The position numbers and the translations under genes are program-made. This document shows positions 1-7,282 of a DNA stretch of 12,362 nucleotides, piece after piece. The DNA comes from an uncultured Rickettsiales bacterium (lineage in GTDB: Bacteria > Pseudomonadota > Alphaproteobacteria > UBA8366). The notes beneath the pieces are model-generated. The model made no database searches, was not told the origin of the DNA, and saw nothing but the letters and a program-made list of their open reading frames with translations. Position 1 is the first letter of the stretch. Each line of letters starts with the position of its first letter. Where the stretch lies: assembly GCA_913046825.1 (NCBI GenBank), contig CAJWTF010000114.1:1-12362 (forward strand), given 5' to 3'.

Positions 1-31
1 CTATTATTTCGCCAGAGATGGCAAGTAAACC

Positions 32-993
32 GTCGTGATCATCCAGCTGCGGTCGGGAACACTGAAAGCGGCCGGAGCAGGCGGTATTAAATGTATCATC
101 GTCGAAGTGGTGATGCCGGGAATTGACGGCAATATGCTATTGCGTTGAATTCGCCGGATCGTTTCGTGCCGGTCGTGATGATCAGCGGCATGGTTGATCA
201 CAGATGTTTGACGACGGCACGGGATGCCGGTGGGAATGTATTTGTGGCGACACCTTTCTCACCTGATAGCATCTTTAAGCGCATTCAGAAACTCATCGAG
301 AGCCCGAGGCAGTTTGTCTACACGCCCACGTATTTCGGGCCCGACCGCCGACGCACCAAGGGTTACGTTGAGGAAGAGTGCCGAAAGCTCACCGAAGCTG
401 ATTGTGAGATCGTTTATTTCGGCAAAGATCCCGGCAAATTCCGCAAGGATAAACCGCCGGTCTGGCTGTTTCGCATGCCCAACCGCTTAAAAGAAAAATC
501 AAACGGGGGTGATTTCGAATTTAGTGCGGACGGAGGATTGGCCGACACGGATATTCTGGAAGCTGATAAGAGCCAGATTGCCGAAATGGCCGACGATTAT
601 ACGGATTGGGTAAAAGATTCCATCACCGATTTGGTGAATGCGCATGAAGAGGCGCAGGCTAGTTTCGGGCAGGCCGAGGAACAAATGAAAAGCGCGATCT
701 AGAAGATCAACCTTCTGGCCCACGAATTGCGCGGCGAGGGCGGCGTCTTCGGCTACCCACTGATCACGGAATTCGGTAAATCCTTGTAAAATTGCACCGG
801 CGCCAGTGCTCGCGTGACTGAAAACCTACTTGAATTCATCAAAGCCCATATCGACGGCATAACCTCCGTGATCAAGGGTAGTATGAAAGGCGACGGGGGA
901 CCACTCGGCAAGGAAATGTTGGAGAGCCTCGAAGCCGCAAAGAAGAAATATTCGGGGGCCCGGCAAAAGCCGCTTAACGGATTTCAACGGTGA
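32..993 (+). pseudogene. Decayed response-regulator gene (receiver plus HPt-like C-terminus), multiply broken
   Basis: Conceptual translation across lesions gives a receiver-domain core (IIVEVVMPGIDG at 95-130, then VPVVMISG...ARDAGGNVFVATPF from about 166), the linker YFGPDRRR that follows the receiver in many alphaproteobacterial single-domain regulators, a spacer, and a C-terminal segment AHELRGEGGVFGYPLITEFG (719-778) that resembles the H-x-L/I-R/K-G core of HPt domains. Lesions seen: TAA at 26-28 and TGA at 146-148 in the first frame, a frame change near 146-160, then TAG at 700-702 and TAA at 787-789 in the second frame. That second frame otherwise stays open to a TGA at 991-993. The phospho-acceptor Asp position reads Glu (codon 104-106), and the invariant Lys of the KPF motif reads Thr (ATPF). 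Similarity continues through every stop, which argues for one decayed gene rather than several small ones. The largest intact piece is 145-702 (185 codons). The gene may extend left of the window. Family assignment is from motif recall. Confidence 0.75.
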
Positions 994-1006
994 GGTTTGG
1001 AGGTTT

Positions 1007-1948
1007 CTAAGCCGCCGGACCTTCCGTATCGAGGCCCATCAGGTTTCGGGCAAAGTCACGAGCTGAGAACGATTGAAGGTCGTCGATGCCTTCGCCGACG
1101 CCGATTGCGCGAACCGGAAGCCCGAAACGGTCCGCCAAAGCCACCAAGACGCCGCCTTTGGCAGTACCGTCCAGTTTTGTGACCACCAGACCGGTAACAG
1201 AAACCATTTCCTTGAATGTTTCGACTTGCGCGATGGCGTTCTGTCCCGTGGTGGCGTCGAGCACCAGCACCACGTCATGCGGTGCATTCGGATCTAGTTT
1301 TTGGATGACTCGCTGAATTTTCTCCAACTCCGCCATCAAATTCCTTTTGTTGTGCAGACGGCCCGCTGTATCGACCAAAAGCACATCGGCATTGGCCGAC
1401 CGGGCGCGTTCGATCGCATCGTAGATGAGACCCGAGGCATCGCTGCCGGTTTCTCGTGCAACGACTGGGCATCCCGTACGCTCGCCCCAAACACTCAATT
1501 GCTCGATCGCCGCGGCGCGAAATGTGTCGCCCGCCGCCAGCATCACGTTTTTTCCATCTAAGACCAATTGCTGTGCCAACTTGCCGATGGTCGTGGTTTT
1601 ACCGGTGCCGTTGACGCCGACGACGAGCACGATGTGGGGACGATTTTCCGTTTTGATTTCCAATTCAACGGCGACCGGTGCCAAGATATCCGCGATATCC
1701 TCCGCCAGCATTCCTCGGATTTCGTCAGCATCGATATCACGCTCGATGCGGCGTTTGGCCAAGCCTTCCGCAAGACGTGCGGCGTTCGCCGGGCCTAAAT
1801 CCGCTGTAATAAGGACGTCTTCAAGCTCCTCGATAGCAGTTGCGTCGAGGCGCCGCCGCGTGAAGACACCGGCTATACCGTCGACTAGACGCGACGATGA
1901 TTTCGAAAGCCCCGCCTTTAAGCGGCTGAACCACCCGCCGCCGCTCAT
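1007..1948 (-). CDS. ftsY: Signal recognition particle receptor FtsY (SRP GTPase)
   Basis: The membrane-associated receptor GTPase pairs with Ffh to deliver ribosome-nascent chain complexes to the SecYEG translocon. The 313-residue protein has a short N-terminal stretch with WFSRLKAGL at 6-14, a helical N domain (about 20-95), and an SRP-type G domain. Its motifs are G1 GVNGTGKTTT (111-120), DTFRAAA (141-147), G3 DTAGR (193-197) and G4 TKLD (257-260), followed by GTAKGG. The long acidic A domain of E. coli FtsY is absent; membrane contact probably relies on the short N-terminal amphipathic segment. The ATG at 1948 is chosen because it forms an ATGA overlap with the mtaB stop and gives a normal N domain. 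A longer reading to 2278 would run through mtaB in another frame. It is the last gene of the dapF-mtaB-ftsY operon and converges on the pseudogene 13 bases away. Confidence 0.96.
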   Translation of the reverse strand: MSGGGWFSRLKAGLSKSSSRLVDGIAGVFTRRRLDATAIEELEDVLITADLGPANAARLAEGLAKRRIERDIDADEIRGMLAEDIADILAPVAVELEIKTENRPHIVLVVGVNGTGKTTTIGKLAQQLVLDGKNVMLAAGDTFRAAAIEQLSVWGERTGCPVVARETGSDASGLIYDAIERARSANADVLLVDTAGRLHNKRNLMAELEKIQRVIQKLDPNAPHDVVLVLDATTGQNAIAQVETFKEMVSVTGLVVTKLDGTAKGGVLVALADRFGLPVRAIGVGEGIDDLQSFSARDFARNLMGLDTEGPAA

Positions 1949-3213
1949 GTGGCTCGCCTGGCGATAAGGGTTGCCTGCAATCGCCCGTTCGCATCGACGT
2001 GATCGACCCGAGCCCTCACGATATCTCCCGGCGTGCCCGGCGACTCGATTTCGATGGGCGCGAAAGCGGTGGTGTGACCCTTTGTCTGCGTCTCCAGCAA
2101 TATTTCTTCCGTAATCCCGATTCGGCTGTCGAGATATTGCCGCGCGGCCGTGTCGCCTGCGGCACGCAGCCGTACTGCTCTTGATTTCCGTTCCGCTATT
2201 TCGACCGGTGGCATGCGTGACGCAGGTGTGCCCGGACGTTCCGAATAGGGAAAAATGTGCAGCCAAGTTAGGCCACAATCCGAAATCAAATCCAAGGTAT
2301 TTTGAAACATGGCCTCGGTCTCGGTGGGAAAGCCTGCGATCACGTCCGCACCGAAAACGACATCCGGGCGTAAATTTCGCAGCTCTTCACAAAGTGCCAC
2401 AGCCTGCGCGCGCGAGTGTCGGCGCTTCATGCGTTTCAATATCATATCGTCACCGGCTTGTAGCGAGAGATGCAGGTGCGGCATCAACCGTTCTTCGTCG
2501 GCGATTAGACGTTTCAGATCGTCATCGATCTCGATACAATCGATCGACGAAATTCGCAGCCGTTGTAAATGCGGTACATTGGCGAGCAGACGCCGCGTCA
2601 TCTGCCCGAGACTGGGCTGTCCCGGCAGATCGACGCCATAGGATGAGATGTCGACGCCGCTGAGAACAATTTCGCGATACCCATTGTCGATCAAGGCGCC
2701 TACTTGCCGAGTGATTTCGCCGATCGGCACGGAACGGCTGTTGCCGCGCCCGTAGGGGATGATGCAGAAAGTACAGCGATGGTCACACCCTTGTTGTACC
2801 TGCACGAAGGCACGCGCTCTGTCCTCGAAGCCGCGGATAAGATGGCTGGCGGTTTCGCGCACTGACATGATGTCATTCACCAAGACTGGCACGTCCGAGC
2901 GATAACTGGCGGCATCGAGTTTTTCCGCATTGCCGATCACGCGGTCGACTTCCGGCATGGCGGCATAAGCCGTCGGATCGATCTGCGCGGCGCAGCCGGT
3001 AATCACGATCTGTGCCTCCGGTCGCCGCCGCCGGATGCGTCGGATGGCTTGGCGCGCTTGGCGTTCCGCTTCCTTGGTCACTGCACAGGTATTGACTACG
3101 ACGATATCCTCGGCGCCCGCCGCCGTCGCTTGTTCGCGGATAACTTCTGATTCATACGCGTTCAGCCGGCATCCGAAGGTGATGATCTCCGGTGAATGTT
3201 TCACGGGTTTCAT
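1945..3213 (-). CDS. mtaB: tRNA t6A37 methylthiotransferase MtaB (radical SAM, MiaB-like)
   Basis: The 422-residue radical SAM enzyme is predicted to add a methylthio group at C2 of N6-threonylcarbamoyladenosine 37 in ANN-decoding tRNAs. The N-terminal UPF0004 domain carries the three cluster-binding cysteines: Cys15 (TFGCRLN), Cys43 (NTCAVT) and Cys74 (TGCAAQ). The radical SAM motif follows at 143-150 (CDHRCTFC), with the IIPYGRG segment typical of this superfamily. A C-terminal TRAM-like region ends the protein. The FGCRLN form, rather than the GCQMN form of MiaB, supports the MtaB/YqeV subfamily over MiaB or RimO. The ATG at 3213 overlaps the dapF stop as ATGA, and the TGA overlaps the ftsY start in the same way, so translation of the three genes is probably coupled. 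Substrate specificity is inferred from subfamily features. Confidence 0.92.
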   Translation of the reverse strand: MKPVKHSPEIITFGCRLNAYESEVIREQATAAGAEDIVVVNTCAVTKEAERQARQAIRRIRRRRPEAQIVITGCAAQIDPTAYAAMPEVDRVIGNAEKLDAASYRSDVPVLVNDIMSVRETASHLIRGFEDRARAFVQVQQGCDHRCTFCIIPYGRGNSRSVPIGEITRQVGALIDNGYREIVLSGVDISSYGVDLPGQPSLGQMTRRLLANVPHLQRLRISSIDCIEIDDDLKRLIADEERLMPHLHLSLQAGDDMILKRMKRRHSRAQAVALCEELRNLRPDVVFGADVIAGFPTETEAMFQNTLDLISDCGLTWLHIFPYSERPGTPASRMPPVEIAERKSRAVRLRAAGDTAARQYLDSRIGITEEILLETQTKGHTTAFAPIEIESPGTPGDIVRARVDHVDANGRLQATLIARRAT

Positions 3214-4034
3214 TCGCTGTTATAAAGGCCGGAAAAACTCGTCGCCACTGGGCCACTTAACAAAACGTGGCCGTCCGCGCGCCAAGTTGCCGTCAAAATA
3301 CCACCATCGGCGACGATTTCCGAAGTCCGCGCGTCAATAATGCCGCGCTGAGCGGCCGCGACCACGACCGCACAAACTCCACTCCCGCAGGCAAGCGTAA
3401 TGCCGACACCGCGCTCCCAGACCCGCATACGCAATCGACCGTCGTCCATGCGGGAGACAAACTCGACATTGGTCTTCTCCGGGAACAGTTCGTGCGTCTC
3501 GACCAGAGGGCCGATCCGCTCGACGTCGACCGCCTCGGCATCGTCCACGAAAAAGACGCAATGTGGGTTTCCCATGCCCACCGCGACAGGATTGGAAATT
3601 CCGTCGAGCTGAAGTGGTAGACGTAAGGTGTCCGTATCGCTTGCAAGCGGTACTGCCGACCAGTGGGTTTGCGCCGGACCCATATCGACAGTGACCTGTC
3701 CGTTCGAATCCATTTCGGCATTCAGGACGGTCGCCAGCGTTTCAATCGTCAGATTTTGCCGGCCCTCCTCAGCCATGATTTTGGCGGCGGCGCAGCGTGT
3801 CCCATTCCCGCAAGCGCCGGCCTCAGAGCCGTCTGCGTTGTGAAAGCGGAACCGAATATCCGCGCCATTCAGTGGCGCTTCGATCAGCACGATCTGGTCG
3901 CACCCGATACCTTTATGCCGATTAGCTATCGCCGACATGGTTGCAATCGACGGCAATGCAACCTGCGCACGCAGATCGAGTACAACGAAATCGTTGCCCG
4001 CGCCATGCATCTTAATAAAGGGTATTGTCGACAT
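3210..4034 (-). CDS. dapF: Diaminopimelate epimerase DapF
   Basis: This cytoplasmic enzyme interconverts LL- and meso-diaminopimelate for lysine and peptidoglycan synthesis. The 274-residue length is standard. Seen are the N-terminal FIKMHGAGNDF (6-16), the first catalytic cysteine at 75 in NADGSEAGACGNGTRC (66-81), GNPHCVFFV (155-163), and the second catalytic cysteine at 216 in ACGSG. The position two residues before LAC, Glu in E. coli, is Ile here (GVGITLACG); alphaproteobacterial DapF proteins often carry a hydrophobic residue there, so this is not taken as loss of function. The ATG at 4034 is preferred because MSTIPFIKMHGAGNDF is the usual N-terminus. An in-frame ATG at 4070 and a TTG at 4073 would add 12-13 residues without homology. 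No strong Shine-Dalgarno site precedes the chosen ATG. It is the first gene of the operon with mtaB and ftsY. Confidence 0.96.
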   Translation of the reverse strand: MSTIPFIKMHGAGNDFVVLDLRAQVALPSIATMSAIANRHKGIGCDQIVLIEAPLNGADIRFRFHNADGSEAGACGNGTRCAAAKIMAEEGRQNLTIETLATVLNAEMDSNGQVTVDMGPAQTHWSAVPLASDTDTLRLPLQLDGISNPVAVGMGNPHCVFFVDDAEAVDVERIGPLVETHELFPEKTNVEFVSRMDDGRLRMRVWERGVGITLACGSGVCAVVVAAAQRGIIDARTSEIVADGGILTATWRADGHVLLSGPVATSFSGLYNSE

Positions 4035-4092
4035 GCCGTGATCTGGCGGGCGATTGCCGCGCCGGCCCATCAATTTGTTGTATCCGAAACGC

Positions 4093-4122
4093 CTTATAGG
4101 GTGCGCCGGGCGGGGCTGTCTA
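4093..4122 (-). promoter_or_regulatory. Predicted sigma70-type promoter of dapF-mtaB-ftsY
   Basis: On the minus strand, a -35 box TAGACA (4122-4117) and a -10 box TATAAG (4098-4093) each differ from consensus at one base and are 18 bases apart. Transcription would start near 4086, giving a leader of about 50 bases to the dapF ATG at 4034. The position fits the first gene of the operon. Prediction by eye only. Confidence 0.5.
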
Positions 4123-4210
4123 CTGCTTTACGGCACATCACCGCTTACTCGTTCTCGGAAAGTATCCTCAGGAGGTTCAAATCTTTTTGTCGGAATTGTC
4201 TGTTGGTAAT

Positions 4211-4546
4211 CTAATAATTTGCCTCGATTAGCTTCTCGCATTCCTGGTCTATGCCAATCGATGTGATGGATTTGACAGCATCGGAGTTTGCCGAAGTCTG
4301 GGCGGTAAGAGGCGCTTTGTTGAAAATTTTTTTGACCTTAGTGTCTAAAGCCATGGAAATTTCATAAAGTCGGTCTGCGCCAATTCTATTGGCACCACTT
4401 TCGTACTTTTGGACTAGCCTGAAACTTACGCCAATTTCGTTTCCCAATACCGTTTGGCTGAGACCAAGTTCACGCCGACGCGCTCGAGTACGCTGACCAA
4501 CGTGAAAATCAATGGGATTTGGTTTCCGCGCAACGTTGCACGCTAT
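4211..4546 (-). CDS. XRE/Cro-CI family helix-turn-helix regulator with no conventional start codon
   Basis: The open frame runs from just after a TAG at 4564-4562 to a TAG at 4213-4211. It encodes RKPNPIDFHVGQRTRARR, then an HTH_3 domain (ELGLSQTVLGNEIGVSFRLV) and QKYESGANRIGADRLYEIS, a signature of small DNA-binding regulators common in alphaproteobacteria. The family normally begins with Met a few residues before KPNPID. Here no ATG or GTG occurs in frame upstream; the corresponding codon is GTT. The first conventional start is TTG at 4447, which falls inside the recognition domain and would delete its first helix. An ATA at 4546-4544, with AGAGGT about 11 bases upstream, could be a rare start; the end given here assumes it, without proof. 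The C-terminus after IFNKAP looks like a non-conserved tail. Either translation begins at a non-standard codon or the gene has lost its start and is a pseudogene. It lies alone between two divergent operons in an AT-richer stretch. Confidence 0.5.
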   Translation of the reverse strand: MACNVARKPNPIDFHVGQRTRARRRELGLSQTVLGNEIGVSFRLVQKYESGANRIGADRLYEISMALDTKVKKIFNKAPLTAQTSANSDAVKSITSIGIDQECEKLIEANY

Positions 4547-4575
4547 ATAATAAAAGGACCTCTATCGTTAGGTAA

Positions 4576-4593
4576 TGCGAAGATAATTTCGCA
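4576..4593. repeat. Inverted repeat, possible operator of the XRE regulator
   Basis: Perfect 6-base arms TGCGAA (4576-4581) and TTCGCA (4588-4593) are separated by 6 bases. The dyad lies about 30 bases upstream of the expected start of the XRE regulator. Dimeric XRE proteins often bind such dyads near their own genes, so autoregulation is possible. Only one copy is seen, and the operator role is inference. Confidence 0.3.
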
Positions 4594-4678
4594 CCGCTAA
4601 AAATGTATAATATTGAGCAGCAGGAAGTAGATAAGCAAGTTCGGTAAAGCTTCTCAGTCGTAATCTTCTTCCCTATTT

Positions 4679-4695
4679 ACGCTGGCAAACAGCGT
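4679..4695. repeat. Inverted repeat upstream of the ffh promoter
   Basis: Perfect arms ACGCTG (4679-4684) and CAGCGT (4690-4695) flank a 5-base spacer, 8 bases before the proposed -35 box of ffh. It could be a protein-binding site or a small hairpin. No T-run follows on either strand, so it is not a standard terminator. Confidence 0.3.
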
Positions 4696-4703
4696 GCCGA
4701 ACC

Positions 4704-4732
4704 TTGACTCGGTGGAGCAATAACGGTAGAAG
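4704..4732 (+). promoter_or_regulatory. Predicted promoter of the ffh operon
   Basis: TTGACT (4704-4709) and TAGAAG (4727-4732) are separated by 17 bases. The -35 matches consensus at 5 of 6 positions and the -10 at 4 of 6. Transcription would begin near 4739, leaving a leader of about 110 bases before the ffh ATG. A TATAAT at 4606-4611 has no good -35 partner. Confidence 0.4.
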
Positions 4733-4780
4733 CCGTCCGGTTTTCCAAGGGAACGCTAATTTCCCGGCCTCAAGGGGCTC

Positions 4781-4810
4781 CGCCAGTCCGCGAGTGTTCG
4801 CGCACTGGCG
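4781..4810 (+). promoter_or_regulatory. Strong hairpin in the ffh 5' leader
   Basis: The arms CGCCAGT (4781-4787) and ACTGGCG (4804-4810) enclose a C-C mismatch, then CGCGA (4789-4793) and TCGCG (4798-4802) around a GTGT loop. This makes 12 base pairs with one mismatch. A smaller hairpin, GGGAA (4749-4753) with TTCCC (4761-4765), lies just upstream. The large hairpin ends 38 bases before the ffh ATG. No T-run follows directly (TTTT comes 9 bases later), so attenuation is possible but not obvious. It could also be a protein-binding or RNA-stability element. The rest of 4594-4848 holds no gene that I can support. Confidence 0.45.
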
Positions 4811-4848
4811 CTGTTGGCGTTTTCTGCATTGGGATATATGGAACGGCA

Positions 4849-6207
4849 ATGTTTGACACGTTAAGCGATCGCCTGGGAGATATTTTTGACAGCCTCACGC
4901 GTCGTGGGGTCCTAAAAGAGCAGGATGTCGACGGGGCGATGCGCGAGATTCGTGTAGCGTTGTTGGAAGCCGATGTCGCATTGCAGGTCGTCCGTGATTT
5001 TATTGCCAAGGTAAAGCCTGCCGCCTTGGGCCGAGAGGTCCTGCGGTCCGTCACGCCGGGCCAGATGGTAGTCAAGATCGTCCACGACGAATTGACCGCA
5101 ATGCTTGGCGACGATACCGACGCGGGTGTCAGCTTGGCGGCCACATCGCCCGTGCCGATCCTTTTGGTTGGCTTGCAAGGCTCAGGTAAGACCACCACGG
5201 CGGCGAAACTCGGCCTGCGGTTGAAGACCCGCGACAAGAAAAAAGTACTGATGGCGTCGCTCGATGTATATCGCCCGGCCGCGCAACAGCAATTGGCCGT
5301 TCTCGGCGAGCAGTCGGAGGTCGCGACCTTGCCTGTCGTCGACGGGCAGCAACCGGTCGACATCGCGAAGCGCGCGATGCAGGCAGGCCGTCTTGGCGGA
5401 TACGATGTGGTAATTCTCGATACCGCCGGTCGCCTTCACGTCGACGAGATGTTGATGGACGAAGTGGCCGCGGTGCGCGCGGTCAGCGACCCACATGAAG
5501 TCTTACTCGTCGCCGATGCGATGACCGGTCAAGACGCGGTCAACGTTGCGGAGAACTTCAATACCCGGGTTGGATTGACCGGAATTGTTCTGACCCGGGT
5601 CGACGGCGATGCGCGTGGCGGCGCGGCGCTATCCATGCGCGCGGTGACTGGATGCCCGATCAAGATGATCGGTGTCGGCGAAAAACTAGATGAATTTGAG
5701 GATTTTCACCCGGAACGGATTGCCAACCGCATCCTTGGCATGGGCGACGTGGTTAGTCTCGTCGAAAAAGTGTCTGAGACGGTTGAGGCGGAGCAAGCTG
5801 AAAAGCTCGCGAAGAAGCTTCAAAAAGGCGAAATGGATTTGAACGATCTGGCCGATCAACTGGATCAAGTGCAGAAAATGGGAGGTCTTGGCGGTTTAAT
5901 GGGAATGCTTCCCGGTGTTGCAAAAGCGCAAAAACAAATGGCCGAGGCGAATATCGACGAAAAGATGATCCGACGCCAAAGGGCCATTATCTCGTCCATG
6001 ACAATCGATGAGCGCCACCGCCCTAAAGTGATTCAAGCGTCACGGAAACGCCGTATTGCGACAGGCTCAGGCACATCCGTGCAAGAAGTAAACAAGCTGC
6101 TGAAGCAGTTTCAAATGATGAACAAGATGATGAAGAAGGTAGGTAAAATGGGGAACAAGGGGCTGATGCGCCATGGTCTTCCCGGGATGCCGCCCGGCTT
6201 CGGTTGA
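4849..6207 (+). CDS. ffh: Signal recognition particle protein Ffh (SRP54)
   Basis: This GTPase binds SRP RNA and signal peptides emerging from ribosomes and docks on FtsY. The 452-residue protein has an N domain (1-85), then a G domain with GLQGSGKTTT (108-117), DVYRPAAQQQL (139-149), DTAGR (191-195) and TRVD (249-252, the G4 motif with Arg in place of the common Lys). GDARGG follows. The methionine-rich M domain runs from about 300 to the end, with the finger-loop region MGGLGGLMGMLPG (344-356) and the RNA-binding segment RKRRIATGSGTSVQEVNKLL (399-418). The ATG at 4849 gives the standard MFDTLSDRLG N-terminus, with GGAA 7 bases upstream as a modest ribosome site. It heads the ffh-rpsP-rimM-trmD-rplS cluster, diverging from the dapF-mtaB-ftsY operon. 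Confidence 0.97.
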   Translation: MFDTLSDRLGDIFDSLTRRGVLKEQDVDGAMREIRVALLEADVALQVVRDFIAKVKPAALGREVLRSVTPGQMVVKIVHDELTAMLGDDTDAGVSLAATSPVPILLVGLQGSGKTTTAAKLGLRLKTRDKKKVLMASLDVYRPAAQQQLAVLGEQSEVATLPVVDGQQPVDIAKRAMQAGRLGGYDVVILDTAGRLHVDEMLMDEVAAVRAVSDPHEVLLVADAMTGQDAVNVAENFNTRVGLTGIVLTRVDGDARGGAALSMRAVTGCPIKMIGVGEKLDEFEDFHPERIANRILGMGDVVSLVEKVSETVEAEQAEKLAKKLQKGEMDLNDLADQLDQVQKMGGLGGLMGMLPGVAKAQKQMAEANIDEKMIRRQRAIISSMTIDERHRPKVIQASRKRRIATGSGTSVQEVNKLLKQFQMMNKMMKKVGKMGNKGLMRHGLPGMPPGFG

Positions 6208-6213
6208 GCCGGG
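6193..6213 (+). terminator. GC-rich hairpin across the ffh stop codon, weak terminator or attenuator
   Basis: CCCGGCT (6193-6199) pairs perfectly with AGCCGGG (6207-6213) around a 7-base loop that contains most of the stop codon. The following bases CCTTCTTGC are only partly T-rich, so any termination would be leaky. A partial terminator here could set the ratio of ffh to ribosomal-protein transcripts, or the stem could mark an RNA processing site. Confidence 0.3.
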
Positions 6214-6256
6214 CCTTCTTGCAAAACCGATTTAACAAAGTTGGAGAAACGACAAC

Positions 6257-6694
6257 ATGTCATTGAAAATCAGACTAGCGCGTGGGGGAGCGAAAAAGCG
6301 TCCCTTCTACCGCATCGTTGTCGCCGATTCCCGGATGCCCCGGGATGGGCGTTTCATCGAGCGGGTCGGCACCTACAATCCGATGTTGCCGAAAGAACAT
6401 CCGGAGCGGGTCAACCTCAAAACTGAGCGGATCCAACACTGGTTGTCCGTCGGCGCACGTCCGTCAGACCGGGTGGCGAAGTTCTTGGGAGGTGCGGAAA
6501 TTCTTCCGATGCCAGTACCGCGTGAGCAAACCAAGAAGAATCTTCCGAAAGCCAAGGCGCAAGAGCGCTTGAAGGAAGCTGAAGAGAAGGCTGCTACCGC
6601 TGCCGAGGAAGCCGCCGCACCAGTGGAAGAAGCCCCCGCCGAGGAAGCTGCCGCCGAAGAGGCTCCGGCTGAAGAAGACAAGGCAGAAGGCTGA
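6257..6694 (+). CDS. rpsP: 30S ribosomal protein S16
   Basis: S16 is a primary-to-secondary assembly protein of the 30S subunit body. The first 80 or so residues are canonical: [42 protein letters not shown], and the [19 protein letters not shown] helix region. From about residue 95 the chain departs from the core into a Lys-rich helix ([15 protein letters not shown]) and an Ala/Glu/Pro-rich acidic tail (to 145). Tails of this kind are common in alphaproteobacterial S16, whereas E. coli S16 ends near residue 82. The ATG at 6257 has GGAG at 6243-6246, 10 bases upstream. It follows ffh after 49 bases and is probably co-transcribed with it. Confidence 0.97.
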   Translation: MSLKIRLARGGAKKRPFYRIVVADSRMPRDGRFIERVGTYNPMLPKEHPERVNLKTERIQHWLSVGARPSDRVAKFLGGAEILPMPVPREQTKKNLPKAKAQERLKEAEEKAATAAEEAAAPVEEAPAEEAAAEEAPAEEDKAEG

Positions 6695-6727
6695 GGCTTA
6701 GAGAACGTGCGTAACGAGGCAATAGAT

Positions 6728-7282
6728 ATGTCGAACCGTAAGCTTTGTGTTGGAGTGATTACCGCTCCGCGCGGTGTGCGGGGCCAGGTCCGGGTGAAGA
6801 GCTTCACCGCGGAGCCGGACGATATTGTCAAGTACGCACCGCTGACCAATGCCGACGGCAGTACAGAATACCGTCTTGAGATTGTCGGCCACGCAAAGGG
6901 TGTTTTGCTGGCGCGGGTCGAAGGTATCAAGAACCGTGAGGGTGCCGAAGCCCTGCGCGGATTAGAATTGTTTGTTGACCGCGACGTCCTGCCGGACGGC
7001 GAGGATGAGGACGATTTTTATTATGCGGATCTTATCGGTCTCTCCGCCGTTCTGCACGATGGCAGTGTCTATGGCACTGTGAAGGCGATGCACGACTTCG
7101 GGGCCGGTGACATGATCGAACTGTCGCTCGACGGCAGCGGCAATATCATCTTGCCGTTCACGAAAGTGGTCGTGCCGGGAGTCGATATCGCTAACGGTCG
7201 GATCGTTGTCGACCCACCGGAGATGTTCGGCGACCCCGAACCCGCCCAACCGAATCAGAACGGCGAGGAGGACGCGCAATGA
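6728..7282 (+). CDS. rimM: Ribosome maturation factor RimM
   Basis: RimM binds S19 in the 30S head and assists late 16S rRNA processing. The 184-residue protein has the N-terminal beta-barrel domain ([21 protein letters not shown]) and the C-terminal PRC-barrel domain. The latter opens with [12 protein letters not shown], the RimM hallmark, and contains [19 protein letters not shown]. The C-terminal 20 residues are a polar Pro/Glu/Asn tail. The ATG at 6728 is chosen over an in-frame GTG at 6707 because AACGAGG sits 8 bases before it and [11 protein letters not shown] fits the family start. The TGA overlaps the trmD ATG as ATGA, so translation is probably coupled. Confidence 0.95.
   Translation: MSNRKLCVGVITAPRGVRGQVRVKSFTAEPDDIVKYAPLTNADGSTEYRLEIVGHAKGVLLARVEGIKNREGAEALRGLELFVDRDVLPDGEDEDDFYYADLIGLSAVLHDGSVYGTVKAMHDFGAGDMIELSLDGSGNIILPFTKVVVPGVDIANGRIVVDPPEMFGDPEPAQPNQNGEEDAQ

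Noticed and set aside
700..789. Stop-codon recoding or readthrough in the first gene
   Set aside because: TAG and TAA end other genes here (ftsY, the gene after leuC, the small peptide), and there is also a frameshift, so decay is simpler.
1007..2278. A 423-codon reading of ftsY beginning at 2278
   Set aside because: The extra N-terminal part lies wholly inside mtaB in another frame and has no FtsY-like sequence; the ATGA junction at 1948 explains the start.
4606..4611. Perfect TATAAT on the plus strand as the ffh promoter
   Set aside because: No credible -35 element at 16-18 bases; the pair at 4704-4732 is a better placed candidate.
4700..4848. SRP (4.5S) RNA gene next to ffh
   Set aside because: The conserved domain IV sequence around GTCCGGAAGGAAGCAG is absent; the hairpin present does not match.
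6373..6930. Antisense 185-codon Ser/Ala-rich frame over rpsP and rimM
   Set aside because: It mirrors the Ala/Glu repeat of the S16 tail and shows no independent domain.
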